A DNA stretch of 64,000 bases, from positions 2,356,001-2,420,000 of the forward strand of contig NZ_CP151087.1 of NCBI RefSeq assembly GCF_038396785.1. Reading direction: 5' to 3'. The DNA comes from Sphingobacterium thalpophilum (GTDB lineage: Bacteria > Bacteroidota > Bacteroidia > Sphingobacteriales > Sphingobacteriaceae). Shown in pieces: positions 7,823-17,772 of the stretch (position 1 is its first letter; the number at the start of each line of letters is the position of its first letter). Under the pieces are notes generated by a model. It had not been told where the DNA came from. It saw nothing but the letters and a program-made list of their open reading frames with translations, and did not search any database. Position numbers and translations under genes: made by a program.

Positions 7823-9724
7823 TTAAAACAAGGTATTCCAAGAGTAGAGATTATCCTCCAAGCGGATTTTTTCCGCATCCAGGAGATCGCGGATAATCTC
7901 TATTCTTTTCTTTTCTGTACCTATCGTCAAACTAGCCACCAAATCGTGAATGTTTTTAGCGCCAGCGAGCAAACTACTTTTGATTTCTGCTTTTATATCT
8001 GCGCGCTGCTTTTTCTGATGATTACGGATCAGACACAAATCGCATACTTCACAGAACCCCGCATTTTTTTCTCCAAAATATAACAACAGCGACTGACTGC
8101 GGCAATTGCTACGTTCAATATAACCGATCATGCCATTGACTTCTTCTTCTTTCACCTGATGGCGATCGCGAATAAAAATATGATCGATATGCAGGTGTTT
8201 GTAATCGACGCGGTTCTGCAAAAAGGTCAATTGTGGCGCATCTGTAGAAGGCAGATAACTCGCTATTTCCAATGACTCTAACGACTTCAATAGCTCGACA
8301 ACACGATCATAAGGCAGACCCAACTTACGTGCAAATTCGTATTCATTAATGAGGATATAGTTTTCAAATACACCACCATAGCTGCGTAAAATAGCCTTAA
8401 TGAGCTTATCATATTTTACATACTGCACCTGAACTTTATACAATTCGGCGCTATCAATTTCAAATTTAAACCGTGAGGGGATTGTGACAGCTTCGGACAA
8501 AACCAACCAAGTGTCCCGCTCCAGAAACTTCAGTGCATTCATAACCGGGACCAAGGGCAGCTGATATTTTTTGGCAAAGGTAACAACATCAAAATCCACC
8601 GTCACTCCTTCTCCAGAACCGTAGGGTATTTGAAAATGATTACACAGGTAATGATAAGTCTGCTGGATAAACGGAATATCAGGAAAACTTGCTTCCAGAT
8701 TATCCATAAGTTTCCGCTCATCGGTCTTCTGATAAAGAATAACAGGATAGGCTTTTTTTCCATCTCTTCCAGCTCTACCTGCTTCCTGATAGTAAGCCTC
8801 CAGGGAATCTGGTAAATCGAGATGGATCACAAATCGCACATCCGGCTTGTCAATCCCCATCCCAAACGCATTGGTAGCGACAATGACGCGAACAGTGTTC
8901 GCCATCCATCCTTTTTGTTTCTGATCCCGTTCGTGCCCCGAAAGCCCAGCATGATAATAATCTGCCGATATACCATTATTAACCAAAATACGAGCTATTT
9001 CCTGCGTCTCCCGACGGTTTCTGACGTAGACAATACCAGATCCACCCAACTTATGTATAATGCGCACCATACGCCCCATCTTATCCTCTTCCTCAATGGC
9101 CATATAGGCTAAATTATCCCGAAGAAAACTTTTTACAAATACATTTTCCTCCGGAAAGTTCAGTTTTTGTTGTATATCTGTAATGACACGTTCGGTAGCA
9201 GTTGCTGTAAGTGCCAAAAAAGGCACCTTAGGATGTAGTTCCCGTAGCTTCGCAAGCTCCAAATAGGGCGGTCTAAAATCGTATCCCCACTGCGAAATAC
9301 AGTGTGCTTCATCTATGGCGAACAAATTGACATTCATAAATCGAATGCGCTCTTTCACCATATCATTGTACAAACGTTCAGGAGAAAGGTAGAGAAATTT
9401 AATTTGCCCATAGACGCAGTTATCCAATGTAATATCCACCTCTCTCTTCTTCATTCCTGAATAAATTGCGACCGCCTGAATTCCATTTTTTCTCAAATGT
9501 TCAACCTGATCTTTCATCAATGCAATAAGTGGTGTTACGACAATACAAATCCCTTCTTGCATCAACGCTGGTACTTGAAAACAAATCGATTTCCCTCCGC
9601 CTGTCGGCAATAAAGCTAACGTATCTTTACCTGAAATGACCGATTGAATAATTTCCTCCTGCAGGGGTCTAAATGAATCGAATCCCCAATATTGCCTTAA
9701 GATTGATATACTATCTTGCGTCAT
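7823..9724 (-). CDS. recQ: RecQ-family ATP-dependent DNA helicase
   Basis: A 3'-5' DNA helicase for repair and recombination. The 633-residue protein has Walker A TGGGKS (41-46), DEAH (138-141) with the aromatic-rich HCISQWGYDFRPPY, motif VI QEAGRAGRDG, and the RecQ zinc site near 545-570 (C...FGEKNAGFCEVCDLC). It lacks an HRDC domain, and about 180 residues lie between helicase and zinc site, an arrangement I associate with Bacteroidota RecQ. Its ATG overlaps the comEC stop as ATGA, so it is translationally coupled to comEC and expressed as the third gene of the uptake operon. Confidence 0.93.
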   Translation of the reverse strand: MTQDSISILRQYWGFDSFRPLQEEIIQSVISGKDTLALLPTGGGKSICFQVPALMQEGICIVVTPLIALMKDQVEHLRKNGIQAVAIYSGMKKREVDITLDNCVYGQIKFLYLSPERLYNDMVKERIRFMNVNLFAIDEAHCISQWGYDFRPPYLELAKLRELHPKVPFLALTATATERVITDIQQKLNFPEENVFVKSFLRDNLAYMAIEEEDKMGRMVRIIHKLGGSGIVYVRNRRETQEIARILVNNGISADYYHAGLSGHERDQKQKGWMANTVRVIVATNAFGMGIDKPDVRFVIHLDLPDSLEAYYQEAGRAGRDGKKAYPVILYQKTDERKLMDNLEASFPDIPFIQQTYHYLCNHFQIPYGSGEGVTVDFDVVTFAKKYQLPLVPVMNALKFLERDTWLVLSEAVTIPSRFKFEIDSAELYKVQVQYVKYDKLIKAILRSYGGVFENYILINEYEFARKLGLPYDRVVELLKSLESLEIASYLPSTDAPQLTFLQNRVDYKHLHIDHIFIRDRHQVKEEEVNGMIGYIERSNCRSQSLLLYFGEKNAGFCEVCDLCLIRNHQKKQRADIKAEIKSSLLAGAKNIHDLVASLTIGTEKKRIEIIRDLLDAEKIRLEDNLYSWNTLF

Positions 9725-11805
9725 AAGTTCTCCTTATCCCAAACATACGCAAAATTATCTTTCATGAGATAATTCTGTATTCCCAAACTATCCAACATAC
9801 GTTTTGTATGCTTGGATTTCTCCATTGAATTGGATCCATCCACTATAACAAGTTTTGGTCTAATTTGCTTCAATAAACGAGGTAAACCATTTAGTAAATT
9901 TTTTCTGACAATGACAAGGTCGGCAGGTGTCATTGTTCCCCCTGCATGCGATAAAATAGCAATTCTACCTAAAGGGAGCGTAACAAGATAGTTTTTCCGC
10001 TCCCGACCATTCAAAGCTACAAACTGAACTTTTTCCCTCGTCAGTAATTGGATTTCTCTTCCACATGCATATTGCAAGCCTGGGGATTGCAAAGAATCAA
10101 ATGTGCTGTAAACGATGCCGCGCCCATCGTTGAAATACCCGATCGTCAGCTCATATTTCGTATTATAGACCCGAAACCGTTCTACATCTTTATTTTCCAG
10201 GTATTTTTGCGCAGTGATCAATAGTATTCCAATTACACAGCATCCCCCTAGCCAAACGTATTTTTTATCTTTCCATTGAAAAGCATATAAAAAAGAAAAT
10301 AGTGCAAAATAGGTCAAAAATAGAAGCTCCAGCCCCATAGGTTCAACTTTTATTGTTGAAAAAGCCAAATGGTCAATAAATTTCAAGCAGTATAAGATGA
10401 AAGCGATGAGATGCTCCAAAAGAAAGCCCAATAAATCGTTGAGCCCCTGCATTGGATTGATTGTCATAATAAAACCGAGATACATCGCTAATGTTGAAGG
10501 GAAATCGACTAATACATTGGCTACCAGAAAATAAGTTGGAAATTGTCCAAAATAATAAAGGCTCAGTGGCGTTGTCAATAGCTGCGCAGCAATAGAAACA
10601 GCCAATGCATCTCTCAAAAGCCGTAATATCGGTCTTTTAACCGGAAGGAATCCTTCGACAAGCGGCGAACATATCGTCATACCCAAAACGGCTAAAAAAG
10701 ACAGCTGAAAACCCACATCAACAACAGCCCGGGGAACGGCCAGTAAAATCAATAATGCGGCAATAATAAGCGAATTCAGTGTTGAAAAGCTTCGTTTAAA
10801 ATGCTGTGCACACAGCACAAAACTAATCATAATAGCTGCCCGCGTAATCGGCGGATCAAGCCCTGCAATAAAAGCATATATCCAGATCATACTCCATAAC
10901 AAAATTAGTGGCAGCCATCTGAGATAGAAAGGCCAGGCAATTCGCTTGAAAATAAGGGATAAAAAACTGAATAAAACAGCAACATGCATTCCCGAAACAC
11001 TTAATACGTGTATCGTTCCCGTATTGGTGAAGGCCTGGATGCTTTCGGCACTGATATCGTTCCGGGAACCATATAATAAAGCTGAAGCAATAGCAAAGTG
11101 CTCATCCTTTTTGATATGGGGACGAAGCTTAACCAAAAAATATCTCCTCGTTTGTAAAGCGAGCCCAGTTAATGAAAAAGCCGTTGTTTCTTTCCTACTG
11201 ATCAGCTTATACCGACCAAAGACTGCGAAAATTTCATGATAGATATGCTGTCTTTTCAAATACTGTCTATAGTCAAATTCCATTGGATTGAATGGCGGAG
11301 CTATTTCCTTTACTTGACCTTTTAACCACAATAGATCACCAAACTGCAGTGGGTTCTTCTGGCTGGATTTTAAAGATAACATCAGTCGACCTGTAGTTTC
11401 AACAAATTCACCTTTTTGGTAAGCCCCTACTACTTCCGCCGAAAAACGAATGATATCCCGCTTCACCTTGGGCTCTTCAATAATTTTGACTACATAACTA
11501 TCGGTCACTATATGGGAGAAATGACTGATTGTAACCAAAGGGGCTTCGCGCCAAAATTGGAAAATCCCAAATAATACAACAGACACATAATACCCGTAGC
11601 TATAGCCATACTGGCGGATTCTTCCCTTTAATAAATAACAACAAAACGTTATCAAAACCAGCACAACCAATAGCTGCTGAACGCATTGGAAAATGTGGAA
11701 CGACATAGGTAATTTAGGGGCGAAAAGAAGCGTCACAATATATAGGATCGCTATCTTAAGAATAGGAAGCCGCTCTAATCTTTGTATAAAACTAAGCTCT
11801 TTCAT
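9721..11805 (-). CDS. comEC: ComEC/Rec2-family competence channel protein
   Basis: Inner-membrane protein that carries single-stranded DNA into the cytoplasm during transformation. The product is about 694 residues from the ATG at 11805; a GTG three codons upstream is possible but the ATG gives an ATGA overlap with the hhh gene. It has two N-terminal membrane segments, a soluble N-terminal domain (about 100-220), the polytopic competence domain with the family motif HVLSVSGMHVAVLF (about 260), and a short C-terminal domain. That domain ends without the His/Asp motifs of a complete metallo-beta-lactamase fold, so nuclease activity there is doubtful. It is also coupled by ATGA to recQ downstream. 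Confidence 0.93.
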   Translation of the reverse strand: MKELSFIQRLERLPILKIAILYIVTLLFAPKLPMSFHIFQCVQQLLVVLVLITFCCYLLKGRIRQYGYSYGYYVSVVLFGIFQFWREAPLVTISHFSHIVTDSYVVKIIEEPKVKRDIIRFSAEVVGAYQKGEFVETTGRLMLSLKSSQKNPLQFGDLLWLKGQVKEIAPPFNPMEFDYRQYLKRQHIYHEIFAVFGRYKLISRKETTAFSLTGLALQTRRYFLVKLRPHIKKDEHFAIASALLYGSRNDISAESIQAFTNTGTIHVLSVSGMHVAVLFSFLSLIFKRIAWPFYLRWLPLILLWSMIWIYAFIAGLDPPITRAAIMISFVLCAQHFKRSFSTLNSLIIAALLILLAVPRAVVDVGFQLSFLAVLGMTICSPLVEGFLPVKRPILRLLRDALAVSIAAQLLTTPLSLYYFGQFPTYFLVANVLVDFPSTLAMYLGFIMTINPMQGLNDLLGFLLEHLIAFILYCLKFIDHLAFSTIKVEPMGLELLFLTYFALFSFLYAFQWKDKKYVWLGGCCVIGILLITAQKYLENKDVERFRVYNTKYELTIGYFNDGRGIVYSTFDSLQSPGLQYACGREIQLLTREKVQFVALNGRERKNYLVTLPLGRIAILSHAGGTMTPADLVIVRKNLLNGLPRLLKQIRPKLVIVDGSNSMEKSKHTKRMLDSLGIQNYLMKDNFAYVWDKENL

Positions 11806-13838
11806 AACTGCCACCGCAACTGTATCTTAACCTCTGACTTTCTATTACCCTCAATTTGGTCCAGTCCAGTCCCAATACTCTCTCGCCCCGGATAATAATA
11901 GACCGCATATTTGGTCCATACCTGAAGATGGCGGCTTAACCGATACTGCAGATTGAAATACATTCTCCATCCCCTTGTATTGTACATTCCAAAACCAGAT
12001 GCATATAATACATCCTGCTCATAAGCATAGATCCGATTATCATAACTTGCCGCATCGAAATACGCAACCCGTATATTCGATTGGAATTTTCCTGCGCTAG
12101 ACTTCCAGAACACATCTTGATAAAGCATATAACCGAAACTATTTTCCTGATACTCTTTTTGGAATAAATTAGCTTCTACACGGGAGCGAATCGTCCATAT
12201 TGAACTTAGGCGGTAATGAAATTCTACCCTGAACTGCTGTTTGCTGGTATTTACAAGCCCGTGCTCGGTTTGTCCCTCTCCCTGATAATTAACTTGTTTC
12301 AATCGGTTACGATAGCGCAATGAAAGTTGGCCTTTTTTGTACCACATGTAACTCAGCTGGCTAAAAAAATCAGCGCCTGTAGATAGCGTATCAGCCTGAT
12401 ACTTTGCTCCCGGGAAACGAAATATATCCGCATAATTGGACCAGAGCAATTTTCTCCCCAATTGATACGTTAGTCCCAAATAAGCTCCCTGTTCGTTGGA
12501 GCTGTTATCCGATTCACCAAATCCCTGTCCATAAAAAGTATGAAAATTCTTTTTATAGTCCCGCAGCAATACAACCGATGATAAACGTGGATGCAAACTT
12601 ATCATAGATCCTGCTAACAGTGCTGAACCGCCATCCATGCTGCTTGCATACTCACCAAATAAATAAGCATTCCGAATCGTATAGTTTCCATATAGACTTA
12701 TATTTCGCAAAAAATCACCTTCAAAGTCCGCCTTTTGCCGTATACCATTGCCTTTTGTTTTAAAGACATTTAATTGTGTGTGATTGAAATGAACACCCAT
12801 TTTGAACCGCTTATAGCGCCACAACAGATTCAATCCATAGGCCAGTTGAGATGCCGCATGACGATATTGCTGTTCGGTTGCAGTCCGATGCAAGCCTGAG
12901 CTTGCGATCGTTGAAATCGTAGGCGGAGAAGTTGTACGGTTAACTTTTCCATCTATGGATTGGTAGGAGAAATAAGGTGTAATTTCAATGTGCCTAATCT
13001 GTAATGTTCCTGCAATGCCACGCATAAAATTAGCCTCATTTAATGACGTATATGACTTTACACCGATCCCTTGTCTTGCAGTATGCTGTACCAATCCCCC
13101 TTTTCCAAAATTCAGACCATTCCACATACTGAGTCCCTGGCCAAATTGCAACGCGTAATCGCCGATCACGATATTTTTGAAACGGCCTAAAGACTTTATT
13201 GATATACTTAAGCTATAGAAATCAAATCCCATTTTTTGCCTGTCTCTAAAAAATGGTTCCCCCGCATCTTTCTCCATATTAACTGCGAGATGAAACCCAT
13301 CGTTTAACTGGGCTCTATACCTAACAGCATAGCGATTGGCATCGCCAAGATAATGGGATTTCGTCGTATCGACTATACGGTATCCCTTTGCTTTTTCGAG
13401 TATCCGGGCGTACCGTATTATAAATTCCTGTTTAAAATTTCTCGATTTCAGGGTTTCAAGGGGAGATCCCGGACCTACCCTTACGAAGGGTAACAACAAA
13501 CTGACTATCCGCTCATTAAATCCTTCAATGGACTGTAGTTCGAGTACGTTGATAAAATTCCCTGAAATGGTCCTATGGGCCAATAGGTGCTCGATTAATA
13601 AAGGGTTCAAAAATTGTAATTCAGTGAGTTCTCTGCCATCAGTTTTGTTGAGATCGATCGGGTGTTTGAGATAATGAGACCACTTTTCAGTGAATTCACT
13701 CAAATCAGCATCCTCAGGAAGCTCTTCCGATAAGCTTTCAAATAAATCTTGGAGATCGATTTTTTCATTTGTTTGCGCCGTACAGGTTAGTCCAATAAAA
13801 CAACCTATAAAGAGCAAAATTTTGCTACAATATTTCAT
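11802..13838 (-). CDS. Helix-hairpin-helix protein with predicted outer-membrane beta-barrel
   Basis: A 678-residue exported protein, first gene of hhh-comEC-recQ. It has a signal peptide (about 1-22, cut after CTA-Q), an acidic linker, then about 100 residues with two helix-hairpin-helix-like units of the ComEA type (PIDLNKTDGRELTELQFLNP, then LELQSIEGFNERIVSLLLPF). About 500 residues follow with alternating aromatic and polar strands, GLNLLWRYKRFKMGVHFN-type segments and a terminal strand ending LRWQL, as in outer-membrane barrels. ComEA proteins bind DNA in the periplasm; a barrel fused to that domain could be the DNA port or receptor. The coupling to comEC supports this, but the role is inference. 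Confidence 0.8.
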   Translation of the reverse strand: MKYCSKILLFIGCFIGLTCTAQTNEKIDLQDLFESLSEELPEDADLSEFTEKWSHYLKHPIDLNKTDGRELTELQFLNPLLIEHLLAHRTISGNFINVLELQSIEGFNERIVSLLLPFVRVGPGSPLETLKSRNFKQEFIIRYARILEKAKGYRIVDTTKSHYLGDANRYAVRYRAQLNDGFHLAVNMEKDAGEPFFRDRQKMGFDFYSLSISIKSLGRFKNIVIGDYALQFGQGLSMWNGLNFGKGGLVQHTARQGIGVKSYTSLNEANFMRGIAGTLQIRHIEITPYFSYQSIDGKVNRTTSPPTISTIASSGLHRTATEQQYRHAASQLAYGLNLLWRYKRFKMGVHFNHTQLNVFKTKGNGIRQKADFEGDFLRNISLYGNYTIRNAYLFGEYASSMDGGSALLAGSMISLHPRLSSVVLLRDYKKNFHTFYGQGFGESDNSSNEQGAYLGLTYQLGRKLLWSNYADIFRFPGAKYQADTLSTGADFFSQLSYMWYKKGQLSLRYRNRLKQVNYQGEGQTEHGLVNTSKQQFRVEFHYRLSSIWTIRSRVEANLFQKEYQENSFGYMLYQDVFWKSSAGKFQSNIRVAYFDAASYDNRIYAYEQDVLYASGFGMYNTRGWRMYFNLQYRLSRHLQVWTKYAVYYYPGRESIGTGLDQIEGNRKSEVKIQLRWQL

Positions 13839-13937
13839 AATAGGTTTTAATTAATATTGGCTAAATGCTAGGCGATGAACCTTTTATCCCGGCAGAAAAA
13901 CGGTTCACTAGTATGAAATTAGGAAATATAAAAGAAT

Positions 13938-13977
13938 AAAAAAAGCCTGATGAAAAATTTCATCAGGCTTTTTTTAT
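13938..13977 (-). terminator. Terminator downstream of gyrB
   Basis: AAAAAGCCTGATGAAA and its exact inverse TTTCATCAGGCTTTTT around a 2-base loop, with A- and T-tracts on both sides. It lies 20 bp past the gyrB stop on the minus strand. Confidence 0.9.
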
Positions 13978-13996
13978 TCTTTTATGATCAGATCAA

Positions 13997-15955
13997 TTAA
14001 ATATCAATTTTAGCATAACGTGCATTTTTTTCGATAAATTCACGACGCGGAGCAACTTCATCACCCATCAACATCGAGAAGATACGGTCACATTCTGCCG
14101 CGTTTTCAATAGTTACTTGTCTTAAAGTACGCGTCTCAGGATTCATGGTTGTATCCCATAACTGTTCTGCATTCATCTCTCCAAGACCTTTATAACGTTG
14201 TACGTGTACGCTATCCTCTTTACCACTTCCTTTCAAACGTTGAATTGCATTGATACGTTGGTCTTCATTCCAAGCGTACTCATGCTCTTTCCCTTTTTTC
14301 ACCAAGTATAGCGGCGGTGTAGCGATATATACATATCCTCTTTCGATCAATTCCTTCATGTATCTGAAATAGAACGTCAAGATCAATGTTGTAATGTGGG
14401 ACCCATCCACATCGGCATCGGTCATGATGATGATGCGGTGATAACGTAATTTTTCAATATTCAATGCCTTAGCATCTTCGGCAGTACCTACACTCACGCC
14501 CAAAGCTGTAAACATATTTTTGATCTCCTCATTTTCGTAGATCTTATGTTCCATCGCTTTTTCAACGTTCAGGATCTTACCACGTAAAGGCATGATCGCC
14601 TGATGCTTTCTATCACGACCAGACTTGGCAGTACCACCCGCAGAATCCCCCTCGACAAAATAAATCTCACATTTGGTAGGATCGTTGTCTTGACAGTCGG
14701 CCAATTTACCCGGAAGTCCGGAGCCCCCCATAACGGTTTTACGTTGAACCAAATCACGGGCTTTACGTGCGGCAGCACGTGCTTGAGCTGCGATGACAAC
14801 CTTTTGAACAATAGATTTTGCCTCACGTGGATTCTCTTCCAAATAAACACCTAAGATCTCACCAACAGCAACATCTACAGCGCCCATCACCTCAGAGTTA
14901 CCTAATTTCGTCTTCGTTTGTCCCTCAAATTGAGGTTCTGCAACCTTCACCGAAATTACAGCTGTCAATCCCTCGCGGAAGTCATCACCGGTAATTTCCA
15001 CTTTTAAGTTTTTAAGCAAACCTGACTTGTCCGCATACGCTTTCAAGGTACGTGTCAAACCACGACGGAAACCTGCAACGTGAGAACCACCTTCAATCGT
15101 ATTGATGTTATTCACATAAGAATGGACATTCTCTGAATACGTATCGTTATATTGTAAAGCCAGTTCAACAGGGATACCTTGTTTCACGCCTTCAACATAA
15201 ATTGGTTCAGGAATCAACGACTGACGGTTACCATCTAAAAATTTCACAAACTCTTTCAGACCACCCTCTGAATAGAATGTTTCTTTCTTTTCAGAACCGT
15301 CTTCATTAGTCTCCCGCTCATCATTCAACGTCAAACTCACACCTTTATTTAAAAATGCAAGTTCACGAAGACGATTTGCCAATGTATCGTAATTATAAAC
15401 AGTAGTCTGCGTGAAAATTGTCGCATCTGGGTGGAACGTTACAATAGTACCCGTCTTATCAGAAACACCAACTTCTTTCACATCATACAAAGGTTTACCA
15501 ATTTGGTACTCCTGCTGGTAGATCTTTCCATCGCGATGAACCTCGGCCTTCAAAAGGGTAGACAGGGCATTCACACAGGAAACCCCAACACCATGCAGAC
15601 CGCCAGAAACCTTGTATGTATCTTTATCAAATTTACCTCCGGCGTGCAATACTGTCATTACAAGCTCTAGTGCTGATTTATTCTCTTTTTTGTTGATCCC
15701 TGTAGGAATACCCCGACCGTTATCCCGGACAGAAATCGAGTTATCTTTATGGATAGTAACAAAGATATCTGTACAATATCCTGCTACAGCTTCATCGATT
15801 GAATTATCAACAACCTCGTATACCAAATGGTGCAATCCTTTTACACCGGTGTCACCGATATACATGGATGGACGCTTACGAACCGCTTCTAAACCCTCTA
15901 ATACCTGAATATTATCGGCCGAATAGGTGGATGCATTCTTATTTTCTTCGCTCAT
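13997..15955 (-). CDS. gyrB: DNA gyrase subunit B
   Basis: ATPase subunit of gyrase, which introduces negative supercoils with GyrA. The 652-residue product starts at the ATG at 15955 with AAGAGG eight bases upstream; a TTG nine codons earlier keeps the frame open but is a poorer start. Domains in order: GHKL ATPase with EVVDNSIDEAVAG and DNGRGIP (about 40-85), transducer with the GGSHVAGFRRGLT region (about 300), TOPRIM with EGDSAGG and DADVDGSHI, and the C-terminal QRYKGLGEMNAEQLW region. Length suits GyrB without the proteobacterial insertion. No gyrA is visible. Confidence 0.97.
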   Translation of the reverse strand: MSEENKNASTYSADNIQVLEGLEAVRKRPSMYIGDTGVKGLHHLVYEVVDNSIDEAVAGYCTDIFVTIHKDNSISVRDNGRGIPTGINKKENKSALELVMTVLHAGGKFDKDTYKVSGGLHGVGVSCVNALSTLLKAEVHRDGKIYQQEYQIGKPLYDVKEVGVSDKTGTIVTFHPDATIFTQTTVYNYDTLANRLRELAFLNKGVSLTLNDERETNEDGSEKKETFYSEGGLKEFVKFLDGNRQSLIPEPIYVEGVKQGIPVELALQYNDTYSENVHSYVNNINTIEGGSHVAGFRRGLTRTLKAYADKSGLLKNLKVEITGDDFREGLTAVISVKVAEPQFEGQTKTKLGNSEVMGAVDVAVGEILGVYLEENPREAKSIVQKVVIAAQARAAARKARDLVQRKTVMGGSGLPGKLADCQDNDPTKCEIYFVEGDSAGGTAKSGRDRKHQAIMPLRGKILNVEKAMEHKIYENEEIKNMFTALGVSVGTAEDAKALNIEKLRYHRIIIMTDADVDGSHITTLILTFYFRYMKELIERGYVYIATPPLYLVKKGKEHEYAWNEDQRINAIQRLKGSGKEDSVHVQRYKGLGEMNAEQLWDTTMNPETRTLRQVTIENAAECDRIFSMLMGDEVAPRREFIEKNARYAKIDI

Positions 15956-16146
15956 TGAAAACCTCTTAAATGTAATATTCAAAAATACGAAATTTTGGCC
16001 GATTTATCAAGTCCGTGAACAAGTATTGAACCTATATTCCGAATTATAATACACAGGATAATTTTACTTTTTTATTACTAAAAACTAGAATTTCGATTTT
16101 TTTATGTTAGGTTTGTTTTCAGTAATAATTTGCAAATAACAAAAAA

Positions 16147-16764
16147 ATGAACACTATATTTTCAATTGTATCGAAAGTTTCCTTTGGCCTTTTATTGGTT
16201 GGAACTATTGCATCATGTAACCAAGGTGCAAAAACAGCAAACGAACCTGCAAAAAATGATTCCAATACGGTAAGCAAGGAGAGCCAGGGAAGTAACAAAG
16301 ATAAAATCGTCTATTTAAACTCGGATTCACTTTCTGAAAAATATCAATATTTTAAGGATATTAAATCAAAGCTTGAAAACAAGGTAAAGAAAGCACAAAC
16401 GGATCTGCAATCTAAAAGCACTGCATTCCAACGCGAAGTTGCCGAATATCAAAAAAATGCAGCTACAATGTCTGCACCTGATAGACAAGCTACTGAACAA
16501 AAACTGGCACGTAAACAAGATGAGCTTGCCCGCCTAGATCAAACAGCTTCTTCCTCTATTGCGAAAGACGAGTCTGAAGAGTTCAACAATGTTTATAATA
16601 AAATTACCGAATTCCTGAAAAAACATGCTGCAGAAAATGGTTACAAGTTGGTATTGACTTATTCGAAAACCAACCCTACCGTATTATATGCTGATCCTTC
16701 TTTGGAAATTACCAACGAGGTAATCAAACAACTAAATGAAGAATATAAATCTTCAAACAAATAG
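16147..16764 (+). CDS. Skp/OmpH-like periplasmic lipoprotein
   Basis: A 205-residue exported protein. The N-terminus is hydrophobic and ends in a lipobox-like LVGTIASC, so Cys24 is probably lipidated. After a short spacer, KIVYLNSDSLSEKYQYFKDIK opens the OmpH/Skp domain, followed by a long coiled coil (about 75-150) rich in Lys, Gln and Glu and a small C-terminal sheet region (YKLVLTYSKTNPTVLYADPSLEIT). Skp proteins hold unfolded outer-membrane proteins in the periplasm. It stands alone between gyrB and corA, with its own terminator. Confidence 0.88.
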   Translation: MNTIFSIVSKVSFGLLLVGTIASCNQGAKTANEPAKNDSNTVSKESQGSNKDKIVYLNSDSLSEKYQYFKDIKSKLENKVKKAQTDLQSKSTAFQREVAEYQKNAATMSAPDRQATEQKLARKQDELARLDQTASSSIAKDESEEFNNVYNKITEFLKKHAAENGYKLVLTYSKTNPTVLYADPSLEITNEVIKQLNEEYKSSNK

Positions 16765-16783
16765 AAGATCATAATAATTTAGG

Positions 16784-16815
16784 AAAGCCATCAACTGAGT
16801 TGATGGCTTTTTTTA
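16784..16815 (+). terminator. Terminator of the Skp-like gene
   Basis: AAAGCCATCAAC / GTTGATGGCTTT around a 3-base loop, followed by a T-tract. Confidence 0.9.
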
Positions 16816-16852
16816 TTTTCTTTCTTATCTTGTCCTTACTAAAATTAGATTT

Positions 16853-17758
16853 ATGGTCAGAACGATTGTTGAAAAGGAAATCGCAAACTACGAATGGATA
16901 GATATAGCTGAGCCAACCTCAGAAGACTTCACCTTCATCAAAGAGCGCTTCAATTTGAATGAAGCCTCGATCAAGGACTCCAAAGAACCAGAACATCTAC
17001 CGAAAATTGAAGAATTTGAGAATTATACCTTTGTTATTCTCCGTGTCATGTCGGACAATTTCAAAGAAAATTCAGACAGTATCGGAGAAGTCACCGACCG
17101 CCTGACCATCTTCTACGGAAGCGATTTTGTGATTACTGTGCACAAACGTCGCATCGAATTTTTAGAAAAACTCAAGAACATTGAATTTACGTCCATCAAG
17201 ACAAAAAATAGCCGTAAACTGGCTGTATTTATCACGACTGCGGCTGTATTCACCTTTAGTCAAACTTTAGAGCAACTTTCAACACGCATCGATGCATACG
17301 AAGAATTGATATTCCTCAAACGCATGAAACAACAGCCCATACTGAAAAACCTCTATTTTATCAAAAGGCAGATTGATGTTGCACGAAAGGTCATCTTTCT
17401 CTACAGAGAGGTCGTTGAGCATTTTCATTCCTCGTCCAAAAAAGATGTGTACACCCGCGATTTAAAAGATCTCCAAGTCCGGACATCAACCTTGTACGAA
17501 AACTTATCGGAAAATGTAGCGCAACTACTGAATGTGTATTTCAATATCTCGTCTAATCACACCAATGAGATTATGCGCATCCTAACGATTTTTTCCGTAT
17601 TTTTTATGCCAATCACTTTTGTGGCAGGAATTTATGGAATGAATTTCAAAAATATGCCCGAATTAGAATGGTACTATGGATATCCAGTGGCCATGGGAAT
17701 CATGGTCGCCATATCCCTTGCGATTTATCTGTGGTTCAAAAGAAAAGGTTGGCTATAA
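16853..17758 (+). CDS. corA: CorA-family Mg2+/Co2+ transporter
   Basis: Forms a pentameric inner-membrane channel for magnesium and other divalent cations. The 301-residue protein has a long cytoplasmic N-terminal domain (about 1-235), then two C-terminal membrane segments. The signature YGMN (IYGMNFKNMPELEW) lies in the loop between them, and the protein ends in the positive tail FKRKGWL. It converges with tsaB and the two coding regions overlap by six bases inside a shared terminator. Confidence 0.95.
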   Translation: MVRTIVEKEIANYEWIDIAEPTSEDFTFIKERFNLNEASIKDSKEPEHLPKIEEFENYTFVILRVMSDNFKENSDSIGEVTDRLTIFYGSDFVITVHKRRIEFLEKLKNIEFTSIKTKNSRKLAVFITTAAVFTFSQTLEQLSTRIDAYEELIFLKRMKQQPILKNLYFIKRQIDVARKVIFLYREVVEHFHSSSKKDVYTRDLKDLQVRTSTLYENLSENVAQLLNVYFNISSNHTNEIMRILTIFSVFFMPITFVAGIYGMNFKNMPELEWYYGYPVAMGIMVAISLAIYLWFKRKGWL

Positions 17759-17772
17759 TAAGCCAACCTTTT
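17743..17772. terminator. Bidirectional terminator made from the last codons of corA and tsaB
   Basis: AAAAGGTTGGCT (17743-17754) and its exact inverse (17761-17772) form a 12-bp stem around ATAATA. A-runs on the left and T-runs on the right give a T-tract on either strand. The stem encodes the C-terminal codons of both convergent genes. Confidence 0.88.

Noticed and set aside
15955..15982. Longer gyrB from an upstream TTG
   Set aside because: The ATG at 15955 has AAGAGG at proper distance and gives the standard N-terminus.
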